Source: Purshia tridentata (taxonomy: Eukaryota; Streptophyta; Magnoliopsida; Rosales; Rosaceae). Taken from it: a stretch of DNA of 64,000 bases. The notes beneath the pieces are model-generated. The model was not told where the DNA came from, searched no databases, and saw only the letters and a list, made by a program, of their open reading frames with translations. The stretch is from positions 1 to 64,000 of the forward strand of contig QANT01007259.1 of assembly GCA_003254885.1 (NCBI GenBank). The letters are read 5' to 3'. Of the stretch, positions 1 to 12,258 are shown in pieces; within the stretch, counting starts at the first letter, position 1, and every line of letters begins with the position of its first letter. The translations under genes and the position numbers were made by a program.

Positions 1-146
1 CCAAGTTCTCCATCCTAATGGTAATGATCTGCTATTAATCTAATGCATACGTTTTCCTAGTGTTTATTCTGTATATTTACTAACTTTACTTTCTTTTTGG
101 CAAATTATTTTTTGATTTTGCAGGTGGGGTTGTAGTAAATGCTTGA
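1..146 (+). CDS. 3' end of an unidentified gene (last two exons, partial)
   Basis: The window seems to open inside the penultimate exon of a plus-strand gene. Bases 1-20 end at a GT donor, and a pyrimidine-rich tract ending in CAG at 121-123 precedes a short last exon, 124-146. Read through this junction, the frame gives a C-terminal tail ending HPNGGVVVNA followed by TGA at 144-146. A run of transcribed-looking sequence and an AATAAA-like motif near 357 fit a 3' UTR. The tail is too short to name the family, so the product is unknown. The gene converges with MVK, whose stop lies about 500 bases downstream. The splice sites and open frame are seen; the gene call itself is an inference. Confidence 0.4.
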
Positions 147-647
147 TGGGTTTGTGAAGTTGTCTTTTGACTGGTGGCTTTTTGAGTTTTGAGTCATAAT
201 AGATACTAGCTAGTACTATTTCTATGGAAGGATAAGAGTTGTATATGTGTGGGTTCGTACTTTGTATATGTCTGTTGTATCTAGCTCAGTTAAAAGCACT
301 TTCAGTTGTGAAGTGTGTGTATGAAGTTCATAAATATGTTGGGAATACCTTTTGCTAATAAAAATATGATGTTACATGCAGGATTGAAAACTTGAATGTT
401 ACACCTGATTATTATATCATTGCCCAAAAGATTGAACATTTATTTCTAATATTGACTGACAAGAAGTCATGATAATGAAACCACAACCAAAAAAAAAGCC
501 GGGTGTTCCCGTCAAAATATTGTGAAGACGAAATTTACTCAGATTCGGAGTACAACAGATTAACTAATTTACAGACAACAACGAGCGCAGCGTATTCTCT
601 CAGTCAATAATGGAGCTTAGATCTTACTCATCACTGCACTGTCAAGG
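147..647. other. Convergent 3' flanks of the left-edge gene and MVK
   Basis: No coding sequence is seen. The left part is probably the 3' UTR of the partial plus-strand gene, with an AATAAA-like motif near 357. The right part, about 480-647, is probably the 3' UTR of MVK on the minus strand. Confidence 0.5.
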
Positions 648-3600
648 TCAGGATGAACCCCCAAAGCAAATTTCAGCACCATTTCCACCAATGGCAGCGG
701 TCAAGCAATGGAAGCCACAGGACTCCAGTTCAGAAGTTACTTTGTCAACAACAGTTCCTGATAGCACTGATTTATGTGGTTAAGGTAACATTGTATAGAA
801 TGTGAAACTGGAGAAGACCAATGACCACACGTGAGAAATGTATTGAAGATTTTAGGCAAGCTAGTCTACTTAGGCTTCATATAGTGAAGAATTTACGCAA
901 GATAGGGTACTTTAAGCAACATCTGCCTATCTAGGACACACACACATACATGAGGGTGAAAAAAGGAAACTAAGGCATTCATCATAAAATGTGAGATTTT
1001 AGGCAAGCTAGTCTACTTAGGCTTCATATGGGTACTTTAAGCAACATCTGCCTATCTAGGACACACACACATACATGAGGGTAAAAAAAGGAAACTAAGG
1101 CATTCATCATAAAATGTGAAGATAAGAAACTAGGAAAAGATGAATAAGAAGAAATAAGAACTTCAAGAGTATAATAACTAAAACTAAAATAAAAGGAATC
1201 ATGAAAAGGATACAGTTGGGCAACAGCGTCAGAACACAACCTCCACCCCCAGCTCCTGTCAATTTGGAAGCTAGCTTGTATTTCAGTGTTGTCCGAAGAA
1301 CGGTTTCAATTGAAGCATGGCTGACCCCCATACATTGAAGCAAACCTTGATTCATTTCCATTAACTCTTCTATTTTCTCTTCCTTCTCAGTTATGGAGAT
1401 ATCATCAGGAGCCGGTGATTGGATAATAGTAGCCAATTCATTGCTTATGGAATCAACTGCATTAAACACAGAGCCCATAGCATCTGGATGCCTTAAGGTC
1501 CTTTCTGTAACACCAGCAACTAAGGCCTTTGTGTTCCTCCCAACTTTTGTGTTAGTGATAAGCATTTTGAGCGGCATTAATGATTTGATGCGCGTCAAAC
1601 TACCTGATCTAAACTTGATCATATTGCCTGTTGCATGAGAATTTCATGTTACAAAATAAAATGAGACAAAACCCTTGCATTGGACAGATAATGAAACTAA
1701 ATAATCCATCGTTTACAATATGGACTTGAAAAATTGTCAAAAGATGTGAAGTATTATCCCATGTTTCTCATATTCTCAGCACCTATCCTTTATTCATCAG
1801 TGGATCTCTGGTTTATGATCGATTAAATGGTGTTTGCTATTCTACCCTTTTCTACTCAGTTGGTCTCTAGTCTATGATTAAAGAAATGGAGTTCCTTTAT
1901 ACAACATGTGGGAAGAAGGGGGAGGGGAAGAAGTGGGAGTTATAAAGTATCTGAGACCTGATACTATTGTGCATATTTCAATACCTCATAAGTTACTCCA
2001 GTATCAACCTGAATCACTAAATTTTTGGTGATTCAATTACCTACTTACAAGGAGACTGGTGACAAGCAGCTAGAAACTTAAAAATTCAAAGTTGCATTAG
2101 TTCTCTTTTGTTGAGTTCCCCTGGACTCAAGAGAGTTCCTATAAAGAACTTCAAGATACCATGTGGGTCTAGTAGGAATTCTTTCAGGGGTACTAGCAAG
2201 GACTAATGAAGTAGTTCCTTCAGATTCATTGAGGTAGATGGACCTCTTTGTGAATGAAAAAATGTGGCTTAGACTGCATTGACAAACTTCGCATTCACCA
2301 GTGGCTTTTTAACATCATTACATAATCTTTCACATTTATCCAGACAAACTATTATCTGTTTCATTCCAGGAACTTTAGAATTCAAAAATCCTACGCAAGA
2401 AGATGAGAAAAAGAAGAATAAATGACTGATTGTCTGAAAGTCACAAAATAACATACCATAAGTGCTAACTGTGTTGTCAATTCCAGATGGCTTTCCATGG
2501 ATAATCTTTTCACCTTCAAAAGCCCATTTGTTCAGCAATTCAAGTTCACTTTCCCCAAAAGTTAACCACCCCTGGTGGCCTAAATCCAGACTTACAGAAT
2601 CTGAGAAAGCAAGAAGAGCAGCTGAGAGTGCAACACAAAGTGCAGCAGATGAACCCAGGCCTGAACCCAATGGAAGTTCTGAAGTGATAACAACAGTAGC
2701 AGGCTTAAATCTGCACATAAAGAGAAGAGAATCAGAAATTAAGAAAATAACAACAGAGTCAAGAAATCAAACTAGTCAACTCTACAAACAAATAACAGGC
2801 ACATACCCTTGAATAGATGAATAAAGCCAAAGAAAAGCCAACACTCCAGCAGCAAGCCCAATTTTCGCTTCTGGGATGCTTAGTTCTTCAACTAAAGCAG
2901 CAAGTGATTTAATCGACTCCGTTGAACATGAGGTTGGGACTGATGAGTTGGGACAATCTATTCCAGATAGTGCTTCTTTAATTCTACCAATTGGCCATGA
3001 AAAATCCAATCCAATGTCCTTGAGCTGGAGTCTTAGTGTATCATCATTATCTATGAATAAAAGGCCGAAAACATCAGTGAACACATTTATTTGATATCAA
3101 ATTGAACTCTGCAAATTGAACTCATAGAAAGATAGGCTAACAAAGTCATCCACAATATATATTTTCTTATAATCTCAAAAGGGTTTCTTTAATATCACTT
3201 TTGCCGTGGCATAACACCATCACAAAGCTTAAGCAAACCCATGAACCCAATCACAAGAGAAGTTTCAGATACAGGATCTCTACCAAGTTCAGCTCACAGA
3301 AAACAAGACAATAATTTGGGTATGGTGGGGGGAGAGAAACATTGTGAACAGAACTCAAAAGGGTATCTTCCAGATAACATTACAATCATAACCCAAATCC
3401 AAGTAAATTCCAAAAGCACCCCAAACGCACTAAATCTAGAGTAAAACAACGACATCAAAAGAATAAATAAAAAGATGAAAAAGAAACCCAATAGAGAAAG
3501 AGAGAGATAGAGCGTACCAGAAGTAGTGGGAAAGCGAAGAGATGCATAGGTATACAGGTCAATGGAGGAAGCAACGGCCGCAGATCCATGAACAACAGCA

Positions 3601-3650
3601 TGTTCACCAGAGAGTATGATTTTCCCAGGAGCTCTAGCTTTCACTTCCAT
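648..3650 (-). CDS. MVK: Mevalonate kinase
   Basis: The product phosphorylates mevalonate with ATP to mevalonate-5-phosphate, the first kinase step after HMG-CoA reductase in the cytosolic/peroxisomal isoprenoid pathway. Five exons (minus strand): 3518-3650, 2807-3050, 2457-2710, 1214-1627 and 648-766; they total 1164 nt, 387 residues, close to the usual plant length of about 380. All junctions are GT-AG. Visible GHMP kinase features are the N-terminal APGKIILSGEHAVV motif, the ATP loop PLGSGLGSSAA at about residues 139-149, the catalytic aspartate D204 in GKPSGID, and the C-terminal LTGAGGGGC motif. The start is the first ATG of the exon that carries the conserved N-terminus. The last intron holds a tandem duplication of about 147 bp. 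The gene looks intact. Confidence 0.95.
848..1118. repeat. Two-copy tandem duplication in MVK intron 4
   Basis: Copy 1 is about 848-994 and copy 2 about 995-1118. The copies are nearly identical, but the second lacks about 23 bases present in the first after the shared 'ggcttcatat'. Both carry the same short CA run. The high identity implies a recent event. It lies wholly inside the last intron of MVK and should not affect the coding frame. Confidence 0.9.
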
Positions 3651-4865
3651 TGTTTTTTTTGTGTCTGTTTTGCTTAAAATTAGTTGAATTCAATCTGATA
3701 TTTAATTGGAAATATCGAAGCTGCAGGTTTGTTCGATTTGGTAGAGTCTCTGAGTATGAGTGTATGTTATGTCAGTTAAATGTGAGAATTTATTTGATCC
3801 ATTATTGTTGAATGGTCATATTTAGGCTGCTGCTGCCCAATTCAATCTGATATTTAATTGGAAATGTCGAAGCTGCAGGTTTGTTCGATTTGGTAGAGTC
3901 TCTGAGTATGAGTGTATGTTATGTCAGTTAAATGTGAGAATTTATTTGATCCATTATTGTTGAATGGTCATATTTAGGCTGCTGCTACCCAACACAGTTG
4001 GCTCGGCCCTATGATAATTTACAACTAAGAACATTGCTCTGATTCCTTTTTTTGTCTTTTTGTTTTGACTTTGCAGGGGGTGGCGCGTGGAGACGACTTG
4101 CGGGGACCAGAGTCCCTGGGTTGGTGAAGGAAGGCGATGGTATAAATTAAAAAAGCACGTGTTTATGGATTTTCTTGAAAAACAATTGGTCACATAATTT
4201 CATGAAATGAACTCCAAATTGTTTTTCAATAGCAAATTGTTTTTTCCAGAAAGGATGAACTTTTGTACAAGTATGGCGTGCTTTGCACGAGTGTAAGTGG
4301 CGCTTGAGTTTTGGGATGGTGTGCCACTCAGAGAGTGATGGGGGCCTATTATAGAAAAAAGCTATTAGAGGTCAAAAGTCCAAGATATCAATGATCAAGT
4401 TGTCATATTTGAACACAGTTGTTAACACTAAACACAGTAGTAGTTTACAGACTACTGCTTTGAATAATTGAATTTGAAGAGCACCCACTCTACTTTACCT
4501 TACCTACCTTCTTCGTTGACAACAGCCCAGTAGCCCACCTTTCTACTCAAATCACATCCCTTTCACTTACAAATTCTTTATATTATTTTATTTCAAACTA
4601 CCCCATACCACAACATTACTCATATGCACGTATATCTAGTATATACACCATTCTAAGATAATGATGTATATAAGCTGTTCTGCACGAGATAGTATATGAA
4701 AATGTGACCATAAAAGTTTAATAGCTTCACAATTTGGCTAATTGGTCAAGCTCAAATGAGTTTGCTAAAGGAATGAGTTCTGGCTGTTTACTAGTAACTT
4801 GTTCATGAATCATCACAAAGATGAAAGCAGGAAATATCCTCTACACCTTAAATTGTAAACAATCT
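3651..4865. other. MVK upstream region and AMI1 3' flank
   Basis: About 1.2 kb lies between the MVK start codon and the AMI1 stop codon. It holds the MVK promoter and leader, a 152-bp tandem duplication (listed separately) and AT-rich DNA. Short open frames here show no family features, and I see no further gene. Confidence 0.5.
3687..3986. repeat. 152-bp tandem duplication just upstream of MVK
   Basis: Two almost identical copies lie head to tail at 3687-3838 and 3839-3986, an offset of 152 bases, differing at only a few positions. The first copy begins about 37 bases upstream of the MVK start codon. The duplicated block therefore probably includes part of the MVK leader and core promoter, and any binding sites in it are now doubled. 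This is seen directly; the effect on expression is unknown. Confidence 0.92.
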
Positions 4866-7800
4866 CTAGTTTCCAACTTGTTCTTTGAGAGTGCCATAAA
4901 GAGTCTCAACAAGATTGAGCAGGAACCCATCTGAGCCATGTTTCGCCAACAAGGAAACTGCCACAGGTAGGTTATCATACAGGCCTAGTGGTATGCTCAC
5001 CTGTAAATATGCAGAAAGAAATTACAAGCTTTCCCAAGGTACTTGCTGCAATTGAGAGAGAGAGAGAGAGAGATAAAAAACCTGGCAGAATCCAGATACG
5101 CCGGCTATGGATAGCAAACTAAAAGCCCTGGCACGAAAGGTTTCCAGTGTAGTAGGATCTGTCTGTAGTTTTGGCGGAGCCCCTGGAACTGTGGGAATTG
5201 CGAGGACACCCAAATCCTAAGAGTAAATTAAGCTGATGAGTTATATATTCATTAGTGACAATATGTATCTCCAATTTCTTCTGCCTAAAGTTGCTTTTAA
5301 GATAAAAAGGAAGGTAGATGCAATCATGCAAGGTCATTTCTTCCATTAAATTATTTCAAAACTAATAAGTTGTAACAAAATGACAGTCTGTCAGTATTTC
5401 TACTCTAACCAGTCTGAAAATTTTGAGAAAAAATGAACAATATTATTCATTTGGTGCTTCAGAAACAAGACAATTGAAATGATATGGGAAAATCCTCATT
5501 TCGAGTTGGAACAAATCCACAGTTCTTCAAAATGACTGAAAATGGTTCACTTTGTGTCTGAGATGGCATCTAAAGAAAACAGGACGAACCAGATTCTTTA
5601 AAGTTAAAATTAATCAAAGCTTTACAGCATGGTATGAACAGTCTCATACAGTCGTACTCTTATCCTTCTGGAAAAACATGCTACAGAGAGAGAGAGAGAG
5701 AGAGTACCCCAAGAAGGTCAGTAAGAGCAGCACGTAATTCATTCTTCACAGAGTGACAGACATCCATGCTTTCATCCGTTGTCCTAACAGCTTCCCATAC
5801 TCGTTCTGATATCCCTGGACCTAAATCAGGTCTGACTTTACTGACCCATTCACCATGGTTGTTCTTGAATTCATACCTATGCTCCCAATGGAAAATTCAG
5901 AAATCAAGAGCCAGAAACTATCACAGTTATTTCAAGTCTTGACCAAAAAAAAGTTATATTCAAATCCATTAAAATCAGCACCTTTGAAGTAAACGCATGG
6001 CACTTGATAGGGCTGCCAAGGATGGTATATTGTACTCTTGCCCTGCATTTCCTTCACTCAAGAAGGAGCTCAAGCTTGGAACTTTCTCCTTGACAAAGGT
6101 CCCAAGGTTAGCATGCTTTATAAGATGACCTGCATTAGTAGATGCAATAAGTGAGCTTAAACAAAATTCTTCTAGCTAGACCCAAAGCAGGTAAATAAGA
6201 TCAATTTACTTACCCCCAAATAACTTCTCAACTGAGTCAACAAGTACTTGCTTCACTCGATTGCTTGGAATGCTTGAAAGCTGGAAGCAGTCTTCTGCAA
6301 TGATCAACTGAGTGGGTATGACAGGATCCGCATCAGGCAATGGCAGTAGAACTCGTCCTACTCTATTCAAAATCACAGGATCCCTAGAAAACCATCCTAG
6401 ATCAGAAGTTGGTGTCAAAAGGATAGTTTTCAAGTGCAAGTGTATTATAAAGCTCTTATCTTGCAACTAAAGACAGACCATATTATAAGGATAACAAAAC
6501 CATGGATCTAATAACTATAACTATACTGCCATTAAAAACGAAGCCGCGTGCAAGAAATAGAAACAAAGAAAGGTTTTTCCAAGATACTAAATTGAGGGAA
6601 GAGTAAAACAGAACAAACTTTTGTCACATCTAAAAATGTCTGGAACGTCTTCCAAGCCAGTCTGCAATATAAAAAATTAACTTCTTACCCACAGTATCGA
6701 AACTTTGTGCCATAGGAATTACTCCAGAAGTAGAAATGACACCATGAGAAGGCCGAAACCCAAAAATTCCACAATATGAAGCAGGAACTCTTACACTTCC
6801 TCCAGTGTCGGTTCCTGAAAAAAGTGAGGCTCTTGTGTTTCAACATCAAGAAGCAAGAAACACATAAAATCAGACAACAGAATAACTTACCCAAGGAAAA
6901 ATCTGCAAGGTCGGCACCTACTACAACAGCAGATCCACTAGAAGACCCTCCAGGCACCCTATCTGGTGCACATGGATTTACGGGTGTACCATAATGCTTG
7001 TTCTCTCCATTTATACTGCCAAAAATCATGATGTGAAATTTAAGGGCCTTTTATGTCAAGTTGCAAAACTCAGAACCTTCAACCATTAAGGTAGCTTTTT
7101 TTTGGTAGGACATTAAGGTAGCTTTTGGAAACCACATAAAAAATGAATGGTTGCAGCCTATTTTCCCACAGCAAAAATAGACTTATAGAACCGTTTCCAT
7201 TTCTGTAAACCAAAACAGTAATCCAATTTTATATGCAAGATTGAAAAAAAGGGTAAGGTATTTTGCACGAACCTGTATGCCATTTCATCCATGACAGTTT
7301 TACCAATACATGTGGCACCTCCGCTTAAGATTTCCAAAACAGCTGGAGCTGTTGATTCAGCAGCTGGGTGAGTCCTTACCCAATCAGGGTTTCCAAACCC
7401 AGTCATATATCCAGCCACATCAAATCTGCTTCCAAGTTGAAATTTAAGTGGGAAAAAAAGTGTTAGCTTTTCACAGATATCCAAATGAAAAATTGCACAC
7501 TGAACCCGGTACCTGAAGTTCATGAATATGGCTTCACAACACACATAAAAGCACACAAAGCATATAGGTACAAGTACAACATAATCGCTAAAATTGATAT
7601 TTTAGTTTGTACAAGCACAAGAACAATCACACACACACAAACAAAATGGTTTCCTCAAGAATAGTGATTGGTCCCAGAATCTGAAATTCATGAAAGCAGA
7701 TGAAGATAAGTATGACACTATAAATTTTGAAGCACCAACAACTTAAAGAGTGATATATTGAGGAAATTGTAAGATATTAATTGAACAACGACCACTAAGA

Positions 7801-7957
7801 CTAAGAGTGTAAGAGTACATATATAGAGTACAGAGTGGCTCACTGACATGTCTTTGACAGCAAAGGTGAGGCCACTCAAGGGAAGATCGTGTGATGAAGA
7901 GTGTGGTTGCAGAAGGAATTTCTCCATGAAAGCTCCATAATCTGAGTCTATCGCCAT
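4866..7957 (-). CDS. AMI1: Amidase 1 (indole-3-acetamide hydrolase)
   Basis: An amidase-signature enzyme that in Arabidopsis hydrolyses indole-3-acetamide to the auxin indole-3-acetic acid. Nine exons (minus): 7848-7957, 7273-7425, 6891-7015, 6689-6814, 6214-6396, 5982-6129, 5708-5876, 5082-5216 and 4866-5000; total 1284 nt, 427 residues, against about 425 in Arabidopsis. The Ser-cisSer-Lys triad is visible as K35 in LTFAVKD, S112 in [10 protein letters not shown] and S136 in [10 protein letters not shown]. There is no tetratricopeptide extension, which separates it from the OEP64/TOC64 branch of the family. The start ATG at 7957 gives the family-like N-terminus [12 protein letters not shown]-dinucleotide runs lie in introns 7 (5684-5704) and 8 (5054-5073). 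The reading frame is intact. Confidence 0.94.
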
Positions 7958-8729
7958 CTCTGCCACTGCTCTCTCAGACAAGCAAGTGATATCCAATGCC
8001 ACATTTGCAAGACATAACGCCAACGGGTCGTCGTAATTCTAATTCTATCACAATGACGATATTACCCCTAAAGTTTTGTGTTATGATACGTTGATCGTGT
8101 AAGGTTAGTGAGGGCAAAGTTGGAATTCATTATTATCCTTAAAAATTGGACACCAAAATTTCATGGAAGGATAAAATTTAAAAAATTATAAATAAATAAA
8201 AAATCCTGGGTGCACACACATTATTTTTGGTTGGACATTACATTTATTAATCACATTCGTTTTTTTTGTCACACTTATTAATCAAATTCGTTAAGTTATT
8301 GAAATCTATTGAAATTTCACTTTTTTGAGAAATGTTATTAACAATATTTTAAAGCAAGAAAATTTTTAATATTTTTGGACCAAATCTGATGTTTATTCAT
8401 AAGATTTGCGACTATAATGGACATTTCGAAGTTGCACAGTTTGATGAAGTCTAAACTGCTCGATGACCATGCTACCCTTTTATTTTCTGTGTCTATAGGG
8501 GAAACTTGGTAAGCAATAACGTCATAATTGAATTATATCATGGTCTAAATGTCAATGTAGTACTCAAGCAAGTGATAGACCAAGGAAAAGATAAGAAGCT
8601 AATGGAAAATATGGGAGCTCAGACTCTTCATTTTTCAAGTATGGCTATCAACTTCCACCTTAATTACACAGTGCTTATCATTGAAACAAGAATTCAAGTG
8701 ATACTTCCATACATATGCAAATGAAACTT
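7958..8729. other. Intergenic DNA between AMI1 and the RING gene
   Basis: AT-rich DNA that should contain the AMI1 promoter (right of 7958) and the 3' flank of the RING gene. A short imperfect direct repeat sits near 8240-8300. No gene is seen. Confidence 0.5.
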
Positions 8730-10894
8730 TCAATCACTGCAGTCTAAGTCATCAAAAATATACAAGTAAGGGATCACAGGTCTGTGTTCGGCAAGTTCTC
8801 CTCCTGCAGCCTCTGTAGTTACTCCAGGAGCACTCCAACCCAAGCGCTGCATGCACACAGCATCGTATGCTTCAATGTTGAAACCTGATGCAAGAAATAG
8901 TTCTACCTCATTTACAAAGCGGTCAGTTCTTGCTGCTAGGAAAGGCCTTGCTGCATCAGAGATTGATTCTCGAAATTCTCTTTGTTTTGTTTCAGGTGCT
9001 TTCATTCGACCTTTTTGCTCATCCCTGAAAAGTGCAGGGTTCAGAAAAGTTGAGATGCGGTAAGAGATTATGGGACCTTTGCAGGTTTTGGAGCCTTTAA
9101 TATTATATCCCTTTTCACATCTCATCCACAAAACTCAAAATAAGGGAACTAAATTGTGAACATCATTCTATTACTTCACATGATCAACTCATATTTCAAT
9201 TGAAGATCCAAACAGTAACAAATTTCACCTCATAAAGGATGAATCAATCATTCCAAGTATGTGGTGCATGATGATGTCAACATCTTCTTCCTACAAGCAG
9301 CAGAAAAAAGCAAATTAGTTATAAAATGTCACCTGAAATTTATTATATTTATAAAGGGGATTTTTAGCTGTGGCATTCATCGGTAAGGATATATGGCACA
9401 TGCATGGTTTATGACTTAGCCAATTACCCTAGGATGTAAAAACATACCCCAGTCACTAAGATAGTAAATTCACACAAGAAGAACTCCAGACCTGCATCAG
9501 AACTTGGATTTCCCTTCTCAACCAACTTTGGAGCCAACAGTTTGGCTGAAGATACTTGCGGGACTTCCAATACCGTGATACATCAAATATGTCATTTAAA
9601 AAACCTGATTGAAAACAAAGTTAACTGTAAGACATATATGCAGGTGATAGTGATTGTCAGGTAATAAAATAAAAAACAAAGCAACCAATAATTAAACGAC
9701 AAGCACAAGACCTGGTTCAGTATAGTAGCACTGTAATCTATACTTGTGAGCTTGTGTTAAGATAAAGCTGCAGATACCATTAAAGAAAGAAACATAAGTA
9801 AATTATATTTACAACAAAGACACAAGACGGAGAGAAAAAGAAACAACAGAAGGATACCTATCTCCTGAATCCTGATTGATGTAATGCCGTTGAAAAAAAC
9901 CTCCATCATATCCATGTATTATCGAAAAGTTTTCTGTCTGCAACAATGAACTGAAAATCAGCACTATGATTAAATTTAAAAGTAATACTAGGTACTAGGG
10001 TAGTCAGTAGTTTTTCGCAACATACATTTTCCTTGTTTGAAATACTTTAACAAAATTAAAACTCATCCAGAAGTCAAAGAAAGAAAAGTTTAACAGAAAA
10101 AAAAAACCTAGACCAAATAAAAAGGAAATAGAAAAAACAAAAAATGAAATTGAAATTCGATAAATGGAATGCCATATGAATAAATTGACCTTGCACAGAG
10201 GACACTTTACAGAAGAAGGCGGGCAAGAGTGCTTGTTGGCAACAACTTTGGTCCAACGTAAAATACAGTTGTAACAAAATTTATCTGCAACACAAAATTG
10301 GTGGATTCCTAAGTTCAATAGATGAGAAAAGATATTACTGGTTTTATTAAGCATTATATCATATAAAACATAGGAATTTGGAAACATATTAATGAAATGA
10401 ATCATGTCAAATGCACAGTTAGAAAGCTGTTCAACACAAATTGAACATCTAATAATAAGTGATACCCATACAGGATAACTGTTAAGTTCAACCAAGATAA
10501 TTATATGAATCCTTCAATTACTGAAGCATACAAAAAAAAACAACCTCTAATAGTAATAGCAAAAATTCATTGTAAGTACAGAAATTTTTTTCACCAATTC
10601 GGGCTCTTTAAGACCCTTTCAGATTCTGGGAGAAACCCAATTCATGAAACTCAAAAGAAAGATCAGACATAACACCGAATCAACAATACTAATCTGCTAA
10701 TTACAAAAACTGGGTCTTTTCCTTCGTTTTTCTATCCCTTACAGTTTTCTCAGCAACCAAAGAGAAACGGAGAGAGACAAAGAGAACGTACGGAAACATT
10801 TGTCGAGGTAAGAATCTTGAATTACGGGTCCGAGGCAGATGGGACAAGGATCCGAGTTCTCCGAAGAAGAAGAGCTGCTGCTACTCGCCTCCAT
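8730..10894 (-). CDS. RING-finger protein, probable E3 ubiquitin ligase
   Basis: Seven exons (minus): 10792-10894, 10190-10284, 9858-9937, 9712-9767, 9492-9604, 9229-9290 and 8730-9024; total 804 nt, 267 residues. A serine-rich N-terminus (residues 3-11) is followed by an N-terminal RING at about residues 17-66: DPCPICLGP, then DKCFHKFCYNCILRW, then CPLCK. This fits a C3HC4-type zinc ligand pattern. The intron after the first exon splits the RING between the cysteine and histidine ligands. The remaining 200 residues are not a domain I recognise; they hold many aromatic and acidic residues and end DDLDCSD. The architecture suggests a soluble E3 ligase, but the substrate is unknown. Start chosen as the first ATG of the exon carrying the RING. 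Confidence 0.85.
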
Positions 10895-11703
10895 TGTCTT
10901 CAATCTTCAGTTCTCCATCATCGTCTAATTATTATAACGACGTCGAAAAATGTTGTTTTAGTACAGGAAAAAGTCGAAAGGCTTACAAGATAAAACGACG
11001 GTTGTAAATATGTAGTTTATTTATTTTTCTCATTGTGAAATGCACTGTGTGGTATGTCGTTTTGTTCTAAGGATTAGGCCCGTCAGTACGTGACACACAT
11101 GCACACAACACTGTCGCACTCCATGTGGCTCATTACTAACCCACTTTTGTAACCAAATGACTAAGAATTGAGTAGGGAATTATTTTTCAAGATTTTTTAT
11201 TAAATGAAGTATTGTTCAACTATATCAGTGATTTCTTGGATTTGTAGCTCTAGTCTTTAAGGTCATTTACCGTACACTTGAGATTCCGTATTCGAATCGT
11301 TTTTAGAATTATTTGATCAAAATAGGCTTATCGATTAAATAAGATGAAAACTTCGAATAATTAATAGAATTGTCATAAAAAATTTATGAGTATAGATCGG
11401 AAAATATAAATTGCAATTTTATTGTAGTTATATTAATAGTCATTCTCTAATTGTTAAGAGTACCGTACATCTAAGATCTTATATTCGAATCTATTCTAAA
11501 ATTATTTGATAAAAAAACGGAGTCAAATAAGGTGAAAACTCATAAAATTAATAGGACTTTCACAATTTATGAATACAGATCAGCACAAGTACATAGTAAA
11601 TTGAAGACATTGCATAAGCTTTCCTATGAAAGATCAAAGATGTATGAAACAGTTTTATCAAATCAAAAGTTCAGTAAATATTCATGTTTTTCTCTCTTCC
11701 CTC
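10895..11703. other. Intergenic DNA with two SINE-like repeats
   Basis: Contains the RING gene promoter on the left and the 3' flank of the B3-like gene on the right. The middle is occupied by two diverged copies of a repeat, listed separately. No other gene is seen. Confidence 0.5.
11240..11585 (+). repeat. Two diverged copies of a short interspersed, possibly tRNA-derived repeat
   Basis: Two related stretches, about 11240-11400 and 11433-11585, align over their whole length at an offset of about 193 bases, sharing blocks such as 'taccgtaca', 'ttcgaatc', 'aattatttgat' and 'gatgaaaac'/'ggtgaaaac'. Each has a box-B-like TTCGAATC (11291 and 11484), as in tRNA-derived SINEs. The divergence is clear, so the copies are old. 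The relationship of the two copies is seen; the SINE label is an inference, as no good box A or target-site duplication was found. Confidence 0.5.
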
Positions 11704-12258
11704 TCAAATTCTTAAGCTGTGCAAGTCCAGCCTTGGAACACACAAAACTGAAAACTCAAGCCTACCAATGGCATTGCTACCAGACCATCGAAATCCGATC
11801 TCTTGACCATAGTTGAGGTTCCTCTTCCTTACAATCTGTCGAAAAGGCTCGATGGAATAAGCAAACTTTTCCCTTGCTTTTTTCAAATCACAACAAAGTT
11901 GCTCACCACCCTTCAATGCTGCACTAGAACAAGATGAGTTTTCTTTGCTTGACTCCTCATCAAAAAAAGGAGTTGGTTCAAACCAAAAGGACTCTTTCTT
12001 GGCCAACTTTACCTTGTAAGTTTCACAAGTATCAACATCATAGATTGAAATTTCAATAGCAGTCCAAGCATCCAAAGCTTTGCGGCTTGTCTCACTCATT
12101 TTCTCTAAAATATGCTCTTCAAGTCCCTTTGAGGGTGATATCTTGAGGCTGTCCCAACGCATGTGATCTGTGGTGAGTCTGATATTAAATGGCCAAGAAT
12201 TGCTAGTTTCTTCGGCATTTCTACACACCCCTTTGCCTTTACTCTCTTCGTCTGCCAT
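11704..12258 (-). CDS. B3-like (DUF313-type) putative DNA-binding protein
   Basis: Single exon, 184 residues from ATG at 12258, which opens MADEESKGKG. The segment around residues 60-95 (IEISIYDVDTCETYKVKL) and the C-terminal part (GQEIGFRW ... FSVLCV) match the pattern of the plant B3 subgroup formerly called DUF313, where the strand 'YDVDT-E--L-' and the late 'GDEIG--W' turn recur. If so, it is a nuclear DNA-binding protein of unknown target. A TATAAAA-like box on the minus strand near 12346-12352 supports a start close to this ATG. No introns are needed. The family label is from memory of the pattern and is moderate in certainty; the gene itself is well supported by its open frame. Confidence 0.65.
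   Translation of the reverse strand: MADEESKGKGVCRNAEETSNSWPFNIRLTTDHMRWDSLKISPSKGLEEHILEKMSETSRKALDAWTAIEISIYDVDTCETYKVKLAKKESFWFEPTPFFDEESSKENSSCSSAALKGGEQLCCDLKKAREKFAYSIEPFRQIVRKRNLNYGQEIGFRWSGSNAIGRLEFSVLCVPRLDLHSLRI

Noticed and set aside
648-7957. MVK next to AMI1 as a terpenoid or auxin biosynthetic cluster
   Set aside because: Both are single-copy-type primary metabolism genes on the same strand with separate promoters; no other pathway enzymes lie nearby.
11532-11816. Plus-strand frame of 94 codons overlapping the B3-like gene's 3' end
   Set aside because: It runs through the old repeat and antisense to the B3-like coding region, with no family pattern.
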